A DNA stretch of 64,000 bases from Aeriscardovia sp. (GCA_017538895.1 JAFYHY010000097.1:102126-166125); one strand, 5' to 3'. Positions 47,073-56,686 are shown, numbered from the stretch's first letter. Notes: generated by a model from the letters alone, not told the origin. Numbers and translations are program-made.

Positions 47073-49121
47073 TTACTGTTTGTCTGTTGTTGGTGTGTTC
47101 GTGATGATAGTTTCTTTTTTTACTGAGAACATGGTTTTCAGTTCATCGAGTGTTAATGATTGGACACTGCCTAAAGATTGATCTTTGAATGAGTAATCGT
47201 TCTCACTATCATTCGGTGAGCTCGTTGTTGATAGTTGTTCTTTTGTTGCTGTGTGGCGTTCGTGTGATGTGGAGATATGTGGTGTCTTGGATTCCTGTTC
47301 TGATAATAATGGAATGGCATGCGGAGTGGCATTAGACGAGGTGAGGATGTTATTCCATGTTGAGGTTATTGGTGTTTTTCCTGTGTTGTTCGAACAAATA
47401 GTTGTGATATTAATGGTTGGCGTACTGGTATCATCCATGGGTGCTGGTGGTTGGTGTGGTGTTTCTGTTGTTTCCTCTTGGCTAAGTGACGTGGAGCTGA
47501 GTTGTGTAACGGCAATGATTGCTTGTTGTGTTGCTGCCTGTTCTTGTGGTGTCATTTCACTGATTTTATGAACTACTTCCCCATTGGCTGCCATGATGTT
47601 TGGAGCAATGGAAGTTCGTGGTCCGAAGGTATTGCGAAGGTGTTGTTGCACAAGGCTTGGAATACTATGACCGTCAGCGTCATGTGCCATCGCAAAAATA
47701 TGTTGTGAGAGTGGCGTATCAAAGGTCAGAGTGATATGTGTTCCGCCAAGAGCATTCTGTGAAAAAGATACTGTTGGTACGGTTGCTGTGTTGATATATT
47801 GGCTAAGATTCTGTGGAAGATTAGCGAGACTCATACGCCAGTATTGTTGTTTTGTGTCACCTGTTTGTGGAGTTATCGCTGGAATGTGTAGTGGTTGGGT
47901 GACTGGAGTTGGTGGAATGAAATGCGCTCGTGGTGTAGGAGGTAATGGTGCGACAGTTTCTTCCTGTTGTGCCATGTGAAATGTGGTAAGTTGATGATCC
48001 GCTGGTACAGATGTTGAAGACATAATAGCGAGGAGTTGCGCAGCTAATAACTCTAATGTCATCCGTATGGATATTGAAGTTCCCAATTGTGCGAGTGCTG
48101 TATTAGTTGCTTCTGCACAGTGGGATATGGCATCAAGTGTAAAAAGTCGTGCTTGCTCAGTAAGTATGTCAGTGTTTTCGACTCGTTTTTCTTCGGTGAA
48201 TGAGGTTAATGCTGTTTTTCCTGCCATCATGATCATGAGAAGGTCACGGAAGCGTTCGAGAAGGTCATCAATGAATCGGCTTGGTTCGTATCCGCCAAGG
48301 ATGACTTTTTCTATAGTAATATAGAGGTTTTCTCCATTTTGTGTTCCTAAAGCAGTAACAGTGTCGTTGATTAAGACTTCTGGCGTGAATCCGAGTAAGA
48401 GTGATGCCATATCGTAGGAGATGGTATTGTTTTCTGATCCTGCGATGAGTTGATCAAGGACAGATAGGGTGTCGCGAACTGATCCTTCACCAGCTCGGAG
48501 TACAAGGTTCAGGACTCCTGGTTCGACGATCACTTTTTCTTTGTGGCAAATAGTTTCGAGATATGGCAGCATGATTTCCGCTGGGACAAGTCGAAATGGG
48601 TAGTGTCGTGTGCGTGATCGGATGGTACTAATGACTTTATCTGGTTCGGTAGTAGCGAAAATGAAAATGACATGTTCTGGTGGTTCTTCCACAATTTTCA
48701 GTAAAGCGTTGAAGCCTTGTTGTGTGACCATATGGGCTTCATCGAGGATAAAAATTTTGTATCGGTCTCGTACTGGAGCAAATTGTGCTCGTTCACGTAT
48801 TTCTCGCGCATCGTCGACACCATTATGACTTGCTGCATCAATTTCTACAACGTCGATTGATCCTTTACCGTCGGCTGCAAGTTCTCGGCAGCTTGCGCAG
48901 ATGCCACATGGGTGTGAAGTTGGTCCTTTTTCGCAATTAAGGCAGCGGGCTAAGATACGGGCAGAGCTGGTTTTTCCACATCCTCGTGGACCTGAGAAAA
49001 GGTAAGCTTGGGCAATTTTGCCATTGTTAATGGCACGTGACAGCGGGATAGTAACTTGATCTTGTCCAATAACATTAGTGAATGTATCTGGACGATACCG
49101 CCGATATAATGCCAGAACCAT
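47073..49121 (-). CDS. dnaX: DNA polymerase III subunit gamma/tau
   Basis: Clamp-loader ATPase. ALYRRYRPDTFTNVIGQDQV at the start, Walker A GPRGCGKTS (about 44-52), zinc-binding CLNCEKGPTSHPCGICASC (about 63-81), FILDEAHM, and SRTRHYPFR (sensor region). The C-terminal 300 residues are Thr/Pro/Gln rich and variable, ending in a short conserved tail. 682 aa. AAAGG precedes the ATG by 7 nt. I saw no slippery A-run that would suggest a programmed gamma-form frameshift. Confidence 0.95.
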   Translation of the reverse strand: MVLALYRRYRPDTFTNVIGQDQVTIPLSRAINNGKIAQAYLFSGPRGCGKTSSARILARCLNCEKGPTSHPCGICASCRELAADGKGSIDVVEIDAASHNGVDDAREIRERAQFAPVRDRYKIFILDEAHMVTQQGFNALLKIVEEPPEHVIFIFATTEPDKVISTIRSRTRHYPFRLVPAEIMLPYLETICHKEKVIVEPGVLNLVLRAGEGSVRDTLSVLDQLIAGSENNTISYDMASLLLGFTPEVLINDTVTALGTQNGENLYITIEKVILGGYEPSRFIDDLLERFRDLLMIMMAGKTALTSFTEEKRVENTDILTEQARLFTLDAISHCAEATNTALAQLGTSISIRMTLELLAAQLLAIMSSTSVPADHQLTTFHMAQQEETVAPLPPTPRAHFIPPTPVTQPLHIPAITPQTGDTKQQYWRMSLANLPQNLSQYINTATVPTVSFSQNALGGTHITLTFDTPLSQHIFAMAHDADGHSIPSLVQQHLRNTFGPRTSIAPNIMAANGEVVHKISEMTPQEQAATQQAIIAVTQLSSTSLSQEETTETPHQPPAPMDDTSTPTINITTICSNNTGKTPITSTWNNILTSSNATPHAIPLLSEQESKTPHISTSHERHTATKEQLSTTSSPNDSENDYSFKDQSLGSVQSLTLDELKTMFSVKKETIITNTPTTDKQ

Positions 49122-49378
49122 ACAATTACCTTTCTTTCAGGTGAAGTGCAGAATACTTATATTGTGATTTCTTTGATAGTAAATTTCTGCTGCCGTATTT
49201 GCAGAAATGGTTACTAACTGAAGAATCTATGTCCCTCTTATCATACCGTTTTCAGTTTTGTATAGCAGATGAAAATGGTAAAGCCAGCAAACTGTGATGT
49301 CATTTGGCGTGACGGCTTTTTTCTTTAGTGAGATTATCTGAGAAGGTAATATCAGTAAAGACTGTGAGATATATATCT
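49122..49378. other. non-coding stretch upstream of dnaX
   Basis: About 257 bp without an ORF. It probably contains the dnaX promoter (minus strand). AAAGCC (49280-49285) and GGCTTT (49314-49319) enclose GTCA/TGAC and are followed by TTTTC on plus, so a terminator-like hairpin faces away from dnaX; no plus-strand gene is visible before it. Confidence 0.4.
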
Positions 49379-50800
49379 TTATTTATTTATTACGTTTGTA
49401 CCACGTTTCTTGTTGAGGACTATATCGAGATCGAAGAAACTGATTATAGCAACCAGGATAGCAACAACTGAGACACAGTTTTCAAGTACAATGAATTCGA
49501 AAGTTACGGGGACAGTCTTACACAAGTTGTCTTTTGCTGTTACTGCAGTATTGTTAACTAGCTCACATAATTGTTTTGTTTTTGACTAGTGTCTCTTTGT
49601 TGATGCCGAAGTTGTTGGGTTCTGAATACTTGTCTTTTGATGCTGATGGTATTGTTGAATTCTGATTTTCTATTAATTAACACCTATATGTTGTGGGTGA
49701 GCAATTGAAATAGTAATGTCGGTTTTATCCCGCTGGTTTATGTTGTTGCGAAAGTACTGTAGGGAAATAGGCCACATGTCATATTTGTCTTTGAATAGTT
49801 TAATTATCCGCGGTTGGCCAAACAACTATAGCACCAGTAAATTTGATAGATTCTGAAGTTGCTGTTGGAATGGGAACTTATTTTCAGGGTTGATGCGATT
49901 TGGTTCAAGTTAGCACTATCATAAATGTCGTCGTTAATGTTGATATTAGAACATTTGTGATGGTTCATTTGTTACTAATAATGGAACCAAAATTATAAAG
50001 AACATCGTGGTGGTAATGTTAATTCATGCTGCGTACGTATTTGCATGGTTTTGCTGTTGTTACGGAGGGAATTTAGCTGAGCTGTTTATTCTCCCGTTTG
50101 AAAGGCTAACTAGGTAGTCAGAACGCATTGGTAAATGTGGGTACTGCTAATTGGGCCACAGTCGTTTTAGATAAAAACATATCCAACTGCTGCTGAAGTT
50201 CATTCCTGGAGTTGCATTTTCAGGAATAGTGACTTATGCGTAACTGTAGAATTGTTAGTGGTATTTTCTTCCATGTTGGTGAAGGCAGATAAGATACTGC
50301 CATCGATGATGCAGAAAGTAGACTGCTTAAACTGTTTAAAGCAGTAACATTATCTGACTACACAGATTAATGTTGTTTTGGCAGATTACTTTGTTAGCTT
50401 CGAGCGGCTAGTAGTCAACATTTACAATTATTTATCACTATTAACAATGGTACTGACAGTAGTGTTTGATGCACTTGTTCGCTGGTATTGCTTACGTTAA
50501 ATGAAAGGCACTATAAATAAGTTTGCTTTGCTATTGGAATAGGATTTTCAACAGTAAGAGTGAAGTAGCCGGCAAATAGGTTGCCTTCTGAGAATCATCA
50601 GAGAAGTACCGCCACTATTTTTGGAAGTTACCCGTTGCGGCCTGATAGACATAACCGGTTGTATGTGGGCTCGATGTAAGAATAGGTTTAATGACTTTAC
50701 TTCGTTTCAGAATTGTTTTTAGGTGAATTACAAATCGATAAAGATGCCTGCCCACGGCAATAACGCTAAAGTCTGGGATCAGCTGCTGATGGGTAGGCAT
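49379..50800 (-). pseudogene. decayed LPXTG-like surface protein remnant
   Basis: No intact ORF, but protein-like pieces appear in shifting minus-strand frames. The last piece ends at TAA 49379 and reads PVTFEFIVLE, then SVVAILVAIISFFDLDIV and NKKRGTNVINK: hydrophobic segment plus basic tail. This matches the anchor of the surface gene at the right edge (SVIAVVVAMLAFFGVGML then KKRHRKDD), with the LAKTG part damaged. Upstream pieces include ESIKFTGAIVVWPTADN, VTIPENATPGMNFS and TTGYVYQAATGNFQK, resembling repeat/Ig-like adhesin sequence. Many stops and frameshifts separate them. The 5' limit is uncertain. Confidence 0.5.
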
Positions 50801-51332
50801 TATAGCTCATTTGCGTTGGCGACTGTAGGATCTGAACTTGTCCTATCTAATTTAATGTCAACGATATTAGATGATATAAATATCGTTGTCGCTGATGATG
50901 TTGATGTTGTACTTACTTTTGCTACTGTTGTTGATTACTTTTCAGGCGAAGCCAGAGCAGGATGCTCAAGCCACTCCTCGACCTATAAACAGACTGCTAT
51001 GACTGGCAGCAACTGTGTGTGAAATATTCTTCATTCATATTCTCCCGGATATGTATTGTGAATTAAATCAACACATTTATATCGATGGGCTAAATCGATA
51101 TCTTTTGTACAAGAACAACTCCATTAGTATACATCTAGAACTAATATTTACAATTCTTAAAGTTCACTGAATGTTATATGATAATGATCATTCTTAATGA
51201 GAACTCTTTCTTTAATACGGTTTATTAACTCATTAACCAAATATAATAAGGGATTATTGTTCTCACTAATTATTCTGAAAAACCTTTCCAACATTCAGCA
51301 TATCTTCAAGATGATTTTCATACAATAAAGTC
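50801..51332. other. ppk: AT-rich stretch before ppk; further remnant plus promoter region
   Basis: No convincing gene. The first 230 bp may continue the decayed surface gene. TATAAT at 51242-51247 is a plausible -10 box for ppk, giving a leader of about 80 nt; no good -35 is seen. AATGATCATT (51183-51192) is palindromic. No ribosome binding site precedes the ppk ATG. Confidence 0.35.
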
Positions 51333-53630
51333 ATGACTAATATCTATGAGAACCACTCACTTCAAGGTCTCTCACAATTGCGTGAAGAGATTGCTGAACA
51401 TATTGCTAAGGAAAATTCATTCTCTAACGATATTACTATCCCAAATGAGTCAGAAGAAGACGAACATCTCATCTCCGAAGAAGAACCACACTATCACCTA
51501 CCAAAAAATAGATTTTATGATCGTGAACTATCATGGCTTCTTTTCAACAAGCGAGTACTAGAACTGGAAATGGATCCCGAAATTCCTCTTCTTGAACGCT
51601 CGTCCTTCGCTTCTATTTTCGCATCAAATCTTGATGAATTCTTCATGGTTCGTGTTGCGGGATTAAAGAAGGACATTAGCGATGGGACAGCAACACCATC
51701 ACCATCTGGTTTAACTCCATTACAACAATTACACGCAGTGATGGCAATGACTCATAAACTACAAGATGAGCATGCAGATTATTCACTCCATACTTTACTA
51801 CCAGAACTTGCTCAGGAGAATATTGTTCTGTTGAAATGGGATGATTTAAATGACACTGAGCGCGATCAGTTAGATTCTCTCTTTATAAAAGAAGTGCTTC
51901 CAGTGTTGACACCATTAGCAGTGGATCCAGCACATCCATTCCCTTATATTTCCGGCGGATCATTGAATCTTGCTATTCTTTTAAAGAATCCTATTTCAGG
52001 TAAATCTCACTTCGCTCGCGTGAAGGTTCCCGATAACATGCCACGTCTCGTGCCAATTAAACGCGATAGTGATATAGATTTAGATGATGACATTCTTCCA
52101 TGCCATGCATTTATTACATTGGAAGATTTAATTACCGCTCATCTGGATTCTTTATTTTCTGGAATGATTATTCAAGAGTCTCATTGCTTCCGTATCACAC
52201 GTAATGAAGACATCGAAGTTGAAGAAGACGAAGATATGAAGAATCTTCTCAGCGCCTTGGAAAATGAATTACGATTGCGTCGTTTTGGTCTTCCAATCCG
52301 TTTAGAGATTGAAGAAGGCACTTCCTCCTACTTAATTAATCTTCTCTCATCTGCATTACATGTCACACATGATGAAGTGTATCTTTTGCCTACACCACTA
52401 GATCTGACTATGCTTGGCGACTTACATAGTATGGTTGACCGTCCTGATTTAAAGAATAAACCCTATACGTCTGTGACAGAACCTCATATCGCAACTACTT
52501 TTGAGATGGGTGGATCTATTTTCGATGCTATTCGTCGCAATGATATTTTGCTACATCATCCGTATGATTCATTCGATACATCTGTTCAGGATTTGATTGC
52601 TGAAGCGGCTGCTGATCCAAAAGTTCTTGCTATTAAACAAACGTTATATCGTACTGCTGGTGACTCTCCAATTATTACGTCTCTTGTGGAAGCTGCTAAT
52701 GCTGGTAAGCAAGTTCTCGTTCTCGTTGAGATTAAGGCACGTTTCGATGAGGAAGCAAATATTGCATGGGCTCGTGAACTAGAACGTGCTGGCTGTCATG
52801 TTGTGTATGGTATTGTCGGTTTAAAAACTCATAGTAAGCTCTTGCTTGTTGTCCGCCAGGAAGAGGATGGTCTTCATCGTTATTGCCATATTGGCACTGG
52901 CAATTACAATCACAAGACCGCTCATCAATACACTGATCTTGGATTATTAACCTGCGATCCTGATGTTGGCAATGATTTAACGAACTTATTTAATCAATTA
53001 TCTGGCTTCTCACCACATGCAAAGTTCAAGCGCCTACTCGTTGCTCCTCGTGGAATTCGTAAAGGTTTAATTAAACGTATTCGTCGCGAAGAAATAGCTG
53101 CTCGTCATGGTAAAACAGCGTGGATTAAAATTAAATGTAACTCTTTAGTTGATGAAAAATGCATTAATGCATTGTATAAAGCAAGTCAAGCTGGCGTGCA
53201 GATCGATTGTGTTGTTCGTGGTATTTGCGCTTTGAAACCTGGTATTCCTGGTGTCAGTGACAATATTCGTGTTCATTCGATTCTAGGTCGATTCCTTGAG
53301 CATTCTCGCATTTATGCATTTGCAAATTCGAATGGTCCACGTATCGGTTTTGGCCCAGAACATGGTCCAGAAGTATGGATTGGTTCTGCTGACATGATGC
53401 ACCGTAATCTTGATCACCGTGTCGAAGCACTGGTCCGTATCACCGATGATATAGCTATAAATCGTCTGCTTAATTATTTGGATCTTCAAATGTCTGATGA
53501 AGTGATGTCGTGGCATGAGCAACCAGATGGCACATATATTCGCTATGTGGAATCTGATGAGGGAGTTCGCCTTACTGATTGTCAAAAGGAATTAATGCGT
53601 CGTCACACCAAACTTGCAAAAGGAAAGTAA
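51333..53630 (+). CDS. ppk: polyphosphate kinase 1
   Basis: Transfers the gamma phosphate of ATP to inorganic polyphosphate, reversibly. 765 aa, including an acidic N-terminal extension of about 60 residues before the family start YDRELSWLLFNKRVLELE. Further: NLDEFFMVRVAGLKKD, the phospholipase-D-like domains with THSKLLLVVRQE (catalytic His that is phosphorylated, about residue 496) and MMHRNLDHRVEALV (second His). ATG 51333 has no SD. The Nudix gene follows 24 nt downstream, the ppk-mutT order known from actinobacteria. Confidence 0.96.
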   Translation: MTNIYENHSLQGLSQLREEIAEHIAKENSFSNDITIPNESEEDEHLISEEEPHYHLPKNRFYDRELSWLLFNKRVLELEMDPEIPLLERSSFASIFASNLDEFFMVRVAGLKKDISDGTATPSPSGLTPLQQLHAVMAMTHKLQDEHADYSLHTLLPELAQENIVLLKWDDLNDTERDQLDSLFIKEVLPVLTPLAVDPAHPFPYISGGSLNLAILLKNPISGKSHFARVKVPDNMPRLVPIKRDSDIDLDDDILPCHAFITLEDLITAHLDSLFSGMIIQESHCFRITRNEDIEVEEDEDMKNLLSALENELRLRRFGLPIRLEIEEGTSSYLINLLSSALHVTHDEVYLLPTPLDLTMLGDLHSMVDRPDLKNKPYTSVTEPHIATTFEMGGSIFDAIRRNDILLHHPYDSFDTSVQDLIAEAAADPKVLAIKQTLYRTAGDSPIITSLVEAANAGKQVLVLVEIKARFDEEANIAWARELERAGCHVVYGIVGLKTHSKLLLVVRQEEDGLHRYCHIGTGNYNHKTAHQYTDLGLLTCDPDVGNDLTNLFNQLSGFSPHAKFKRLLVAPRGIRKGLIKRIRREEIAARHGKTAWIKIKCNSLVDEKCINALYKASQAGVQIDCVVRGICALKPGIPGVSDNIRVHSILGRFLEHSRIYAFANSNGPRIGFGPEHGPEVWIGSADMMHRNLDHRVEALVRITDDIAINRLLNYLDLQMSDEVMSWHEQPDGTYIRYVESDEGVRLTDCQKELMRRHTKLAKGK

Positions 53631-53654
53631 CCTCAGATAAGGACAAGTGATTAT

Positions 53655-54740
53655 ATGGGTAAAACTTCTTGCGCACCTCATTATGTCAATGCTGGTGGTG
53701 CAATTGTTTTCCGTTGGAAAAATGGTACTCCATCATCTCAAGATCCTGTAAAGGATATTGAAATTTGTATTGTTCATCGTCAACGTTATGACGATTGGAG
53801 CTTTCCAAAAGGTAAGCAGGAATCTCATGAGAGTATTGCGCATACTGCAGTCCGTGAGGTTGGTGAAGAAACGGGATATCAGATTCGTTTAGGCGCACAA
53901 ATCTGTACGCTCTTATACCCTTTGCATACTGATGGTTCAAGTAAACATCTGAAAAAGAAGAAAAAATTATCCCAGCATACCTCTCATCCTGTGATCAAGC
54001 GCGTGGTGTATTGGATTGGTCATCTTCTTGATGATCGTCATGTAATGCGTCGTATGGAAGCTTTTGGTACGCCAATCATTCGTGATACTGAAACGGATCA
54101 CGTGGTATGGATGAATTGCGATCAGGCAGCTCAAACACTCACCTATGATAATGATCATGATGTATTGAATCGTTTCTGTGATCTTGTGCGTCATGGTGCA
54201 TTAACTGGTACTACTCTCCTTCTTGCGAGTGCGGAAGAGGTAGTGAAGACAAGGAAATGGTCTGGTGATGAAGTTCTACGGCCATTAACAAAGAAGGGGG
54301 TGATGCATTCGTATTATATGGCGCGTAATTTAGCGTCGTATGGTGCTGATATTTTGCATATTACACCGGCTGCTCGTTATCGTGAAACACTTGCTTTATA
54401 TTCTGTAATGACAAAGTTACCATTACAGGCTGATTTGGTGAGTACGCCTTCTTCTTCCAATTTGAAGGCAAAACGTCCATTGGACGAGGCACTGCGTCAA
54501 CTTTTAGGTGAGAAAGCTTTGGTTTCTCCGGTAGTGTGGTGTGCTGACGATGATTTTATAGCAGAATTTCTTACTTTTCTGTGTGCTAACACGCAGGAGG
54601 ATATTCTTTTGCCTGCGGATATGAGGTTCTTACCTGGTGGCGTTTTGGTGGTGACTCTTACCGTTTCTTCTGATGTTGTTGGTTTGTGTGAAGCACATTG
54701 GATTAGTGAGTCACCACAGGAGGAGAGTATTACAGCATGA
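53655..54740 (+). CDS. Nudix hydrolase fused to a degenerate histidine-phosphatase domain (MutT1-like)
   Basis: 361 aa. The N-terminal Nudix domain has an intact box GKQESHESIAHTAVREVGEE (residues about 53-72), so it should hydrolyse a nucleoside-diphosphate derivative; mycobacterial MutT1 of the same layout acts on 8-oxo-dGTP and diadenosine polyphosphates. The second half keeps the family frame (KWSGDEVLRPLTKKG, ARYRETLALYS), but where relatives have RHG or RHA there is LLLASAEEV, so the catalytic Arg-His is lost and this half is probably inactive. It is linked to ppk and overlaps the next gene by ATGA. Confidence 0.88.
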   Translation: MGKTSCAPHYVNAGGAIVFRWKNGTPSSQDPVKDIEICIVHRQRYDDWSFPKGKQESHESIAHTAVREVGEETGYQIRLGAQICTLLYPLHTDGSSKHLKKKKKLSQHTSHPVIKRVVYWIGHLLDDRHVMRRMEAFGTPIIRDTETDHVVWMNCDQAAQTLTYDNDHDVLNRFCDLVRHGALTGTTLLLASAEEVVKTRKWSGDEVLRPLTKKGVMHSYYMARNLASYGADILHITPAARYRETLALYSVMTKLPLQADLVSTPSSSNLKAKRPLDEALRQLLGEKALVSPVVWCADDDFIAEFLTFLCANTQEDILLPADMRFLPGGVLVVTLTVSSDVVGLCEAHWISESPQEESITA

Positions 54741-55444
54741 CTATTCGTTCCCTTAATAATGCTTTTGATAGTCATCGTGTTGGTGCGTCACGTCCGGCGC
54801 GACCAGCGCAGTTTACTGATGGTCTTGAAGCACGCTTAGGCGGTGGTCTTAACCCTGAGGTGTTAACGGATATGAGTCATGATACCGCTCATGCGTTACT
54901 GTCGAAAGTACATGAGACGTCTGATCATGAATTAGTACATCGTGTACTAACTATTGTTGATGAGGAAGGTATTGATATTCTTGCGGAGTTATGGTCTCGG
55001 TCGCCAAGTAATACGCTTCCAGGCATTTTATGGCGTTTGTATATATTGCGGTTGTGGATGTGCCAGCAGAAACAGAATCTTGTTCATTTTTGGCGGTTAG
55101 GTGAACCTACTGCAGGTGTAGCAAGTGCTATTACAGGTATCAATGAGTATCCAACAGCTCAGGATATTACTGAGACAGCTGATTCAATTTTGTCGGGCGC
55201 TTTTACGGGTGATTTTGCTGTAGCATTAGAACGTTCGTATACCTTCATTATGGTAGTGAGTTTTGGTATTGAGTATCAAGTACGTTTATTAGAGCGTCAT
55301 GCAGAGTTGAGTTCTCAGTATGATGAGCAGCAGCGTGCCCATCGTATGATGACTCATTTACGTGAGACGAATCAACGGTTGTTGATGACGGCACATGCAT
55401 TTCATAAGGGTGCGTTGTTGTGGACGTGTGGGAAATTAGAATAA
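54737..55444 (+). CDS. conserved protein of unknown function
   Basis: 235 aa, mainly alpha-helical by composition, without membrane segment or signal peptide. I do not recognise a named domain. Features: N-terminal LEARLGGGLNPEVLTDMSHD, a helical middle with TLPGILWRLYILRLWMCQQ, and a C-terminal RLLMTAHAFHKGALLW. Conserved-looking Trp and Arg residues and ATGA coupling to the Nudix gene support a real gene of the ppk-Nudix operon. Related actinobacterial proteins carry misleading names such as 'RNA polymerase subunit'. Confidence 0.65.
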   Translation: MTIRSLNNAFDSHRVGASRPARPAQFTDGLEARLGGGLNPEVLTDMSHDTAHALLSKVHETSDHELVHRVLTIVDEEGIDILAELWSRSPSNTLPGILWRLYILRLWMCQQKQNLVHFWRLGEPTAGVASAITGINEYPTAQDITETADSILSGAFTGDFAVALERSYTFIMVVSFGIEYQVRLLERHAELSSQYDEQQRAHRMMTHLRETNQRLLMTAHAFHKGALLWTCGKLE

Positions 55445-55480
55445 TTTTCCCTTCGTTGCGTATGAGGCTTAGGATAAGCG

Positions 55481-55581
55481 TATGATGTTCTTTTGGTTGA
55501 GCTGTACATTAACCCCGGGCCTCATTTTTTGCCGCTACGAGCGGACTTTGCGCCGATAGGCGTTTTTACAGCTCAACTTTT
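55481..55581 (+). ncRNA. candidate structured small RNA or riboswitch-like element
   Basis: TATGAT (55481-55486) could serve as -10. From about 55493 the sequence folds into a closed unit: outer 10-bp stem TTGAGCTGTA (55497-55506) / TACAGCTCAA (55567-55576), inner hairpins CCGCT-ACG-AGCGG (55532-55544) and CGCC-GATA-GGCG (55551-55562, GNRA-type GATA loop), then CTTTTTATTT. It is about 80 nt, lies 120 nt before a lipoprotein gene and matches no RNA family I know (not SRP RNA, not 6S). Confidence 0.5.
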
Positions 55582-55699
55582 TATTTCTTACTCTTTTTTC
55601 ATTATTCTTTTTGTTTTTCTCGGTAGGATAAGTTTTTTGGTAACCGTGTCGTCGTGTTTCTGCTGGCGCGACATGATGAGAGATAGGTGTGTATTAGTA

Positions 55700-56539
55700 A
55701 TGAGAAAACATCAGGTTCTTCGAACGATGCTCTCTGGATGTACTGCTGCTTTATTGTTAACGACTGTCGCTGCTTGTGGTAATGCGTCATCACCGTCAAC
55801 AGTGACAGCGTCGCAGGCATTTAATTCTGGGGAGACTGCGTGGTTTTTGTCATCGTCTTCCCCGTCTGCGAATACTGCGATTAATAGTGTTCTTGTTTTT
55901 GATCAGGGTAAGGTGACGTACTATAACACGTCGAGTCAGATTGGCACGACTGCGACATTAACATTTGCTGATGTGTCTGGTTTGGATACACAGGATATTA
56001 TTGCAACAGCAAAGTCTGCAGATGAGTCGAATTATTCAACAGCTGTGAAAGATGATATTTCAATGTATCAGGGGTATTTGCAAAGTGCAGAACAGTCTCA
56101 TAATACGGCTCAGGAATCATCGTATAAGCAGATTATTAAGAATTTGCAGAATGCGACGTATCATACGCCAACAGCGGAGAAATATATGTTGTCTCCTACT
56201 GTTCAATCTGGTAGTTCAACATCTCAGAAGTTGACGTTTACATATCAGATTGCTGAGAATGATGGTACACAAGCTGAGGAGCAGATGGAATCGAATTGCA
56301 CCGATGTTAATTGTGTGACGCAATTGTCGAATCCATATGCACAGATGACGTACTCGTCTGATTTGATGCCGGAGACAAATGCAAAGTTTACGGTGAATTC
56401 GTCTGCTTTTGCTGGGTATAGTTATACAGACGAGGATATGATGAACGGTTATTTGACGACAGAGACTTCCTCTCATAAGTTTACATTGGATCCTATTGCA
56501 AAGAAGTCGTCATCGACAACATCATCATCTACACAGTGA
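55700..56539 (+). CDS. putative secreted lipoprotein
   Basis: 279 aa. The signal peptide MRKHQVLRTMLSGCTAALLL ends in the lipobox TVAACG (Cys about residue 27), so the protein is lipid-anchored outside the membrane. The mature part is Ser/Thr rich, with two Cys (CTDVNC) that could form a disulphide, and no domain I recognise. I choose ATG 55700; the frame stays open about 200 nt upstream through the candidate RNA, but that stretch is not protein-like. The ribosome binding site is weak. Confidence 0.7.
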   Translation: MRKHQVLRTMLSGCTAALLLTTVAACGNASSPSTVTASQAFNSGETAWFLSSSSPSANTAINSVLVFDQGKVTYYNTSSQIGTTATLTFADVSGLDTQDIIATAKSADESNYSTAVKDDISMYQGYLQSAEQSHNTAQESSYKQIIKNLQNATYHTPTAEKYMLSPTVQSGSSTSQKLTFTYQIAENDGTQAEEQMESNCTDVNCVTQLSNPYAQMTYSSDLMPETNAKFTVNSSAFAGYSYTDEDMMNGYLTTETSSHKFTLDPIAKKSSSTTSSSTQ

Positions 56540-56613
56540 GATTGCAACACGCCAAAGATTTTTTATGTGGTTTCAATGCAATATAAAGAATTATATGGTA
56601 TAGTGAAATCATT

Positions 56614-56686
56614 GCCCCTTTAGCTCAATGGCTAGAGCAGCGTCCTTTTAAGTCGTGGGTTGTGGGTTCGAGTCCCACAGGGGGCA
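56614..56686 (+). tRNA. tRNA-Lys (anticodon TTT)
   Basis: Acceptor GCCCCTT / AGGGGGC, D-arm GCTC-AATGGCTA-GAGC, anticodon arm GCGTC-CTTTTAA-GTCGT giving TTT (with one T-T mismatch in the stem), T-arm TGTGG-TTCGAGT-CCCACA, discriminator A. CCA is not encoded. Confidence 0.95.

Noticed and set aside
47073..49121. Programmed frameshift in dnaX for a separate gamma subunit
   Set aside because: No slippery A-run with a downstream hairpin was seen in the central part.
50615..51022. Short ORFs in the 2.2 kb gap (minus 50615-50800, plus 50723-51022)
   Set aside because: Low-complexity or fragmentary, no SD. The minus one contains a piece that fits the decayed surface gene better than a gene of its own.
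51180..51200. Fur-box-like sequence GATAATGATCATT before ppk
   Set aside because: Only a partial match to the consensus in AT-rich DNA, and ppk is not a typical iron-regulated gene.
55497..55576. SRP (4.5S) RNA gene
   Set aside because: The conserved GGAAGGAAGCAGC-type apical motif is missing, although size and isolation would fit.
55493..55699. Upstream extension of the lipoprotein frame
   Set aside because: It crosses the candidate structured RNA and would bury the signal peptide.
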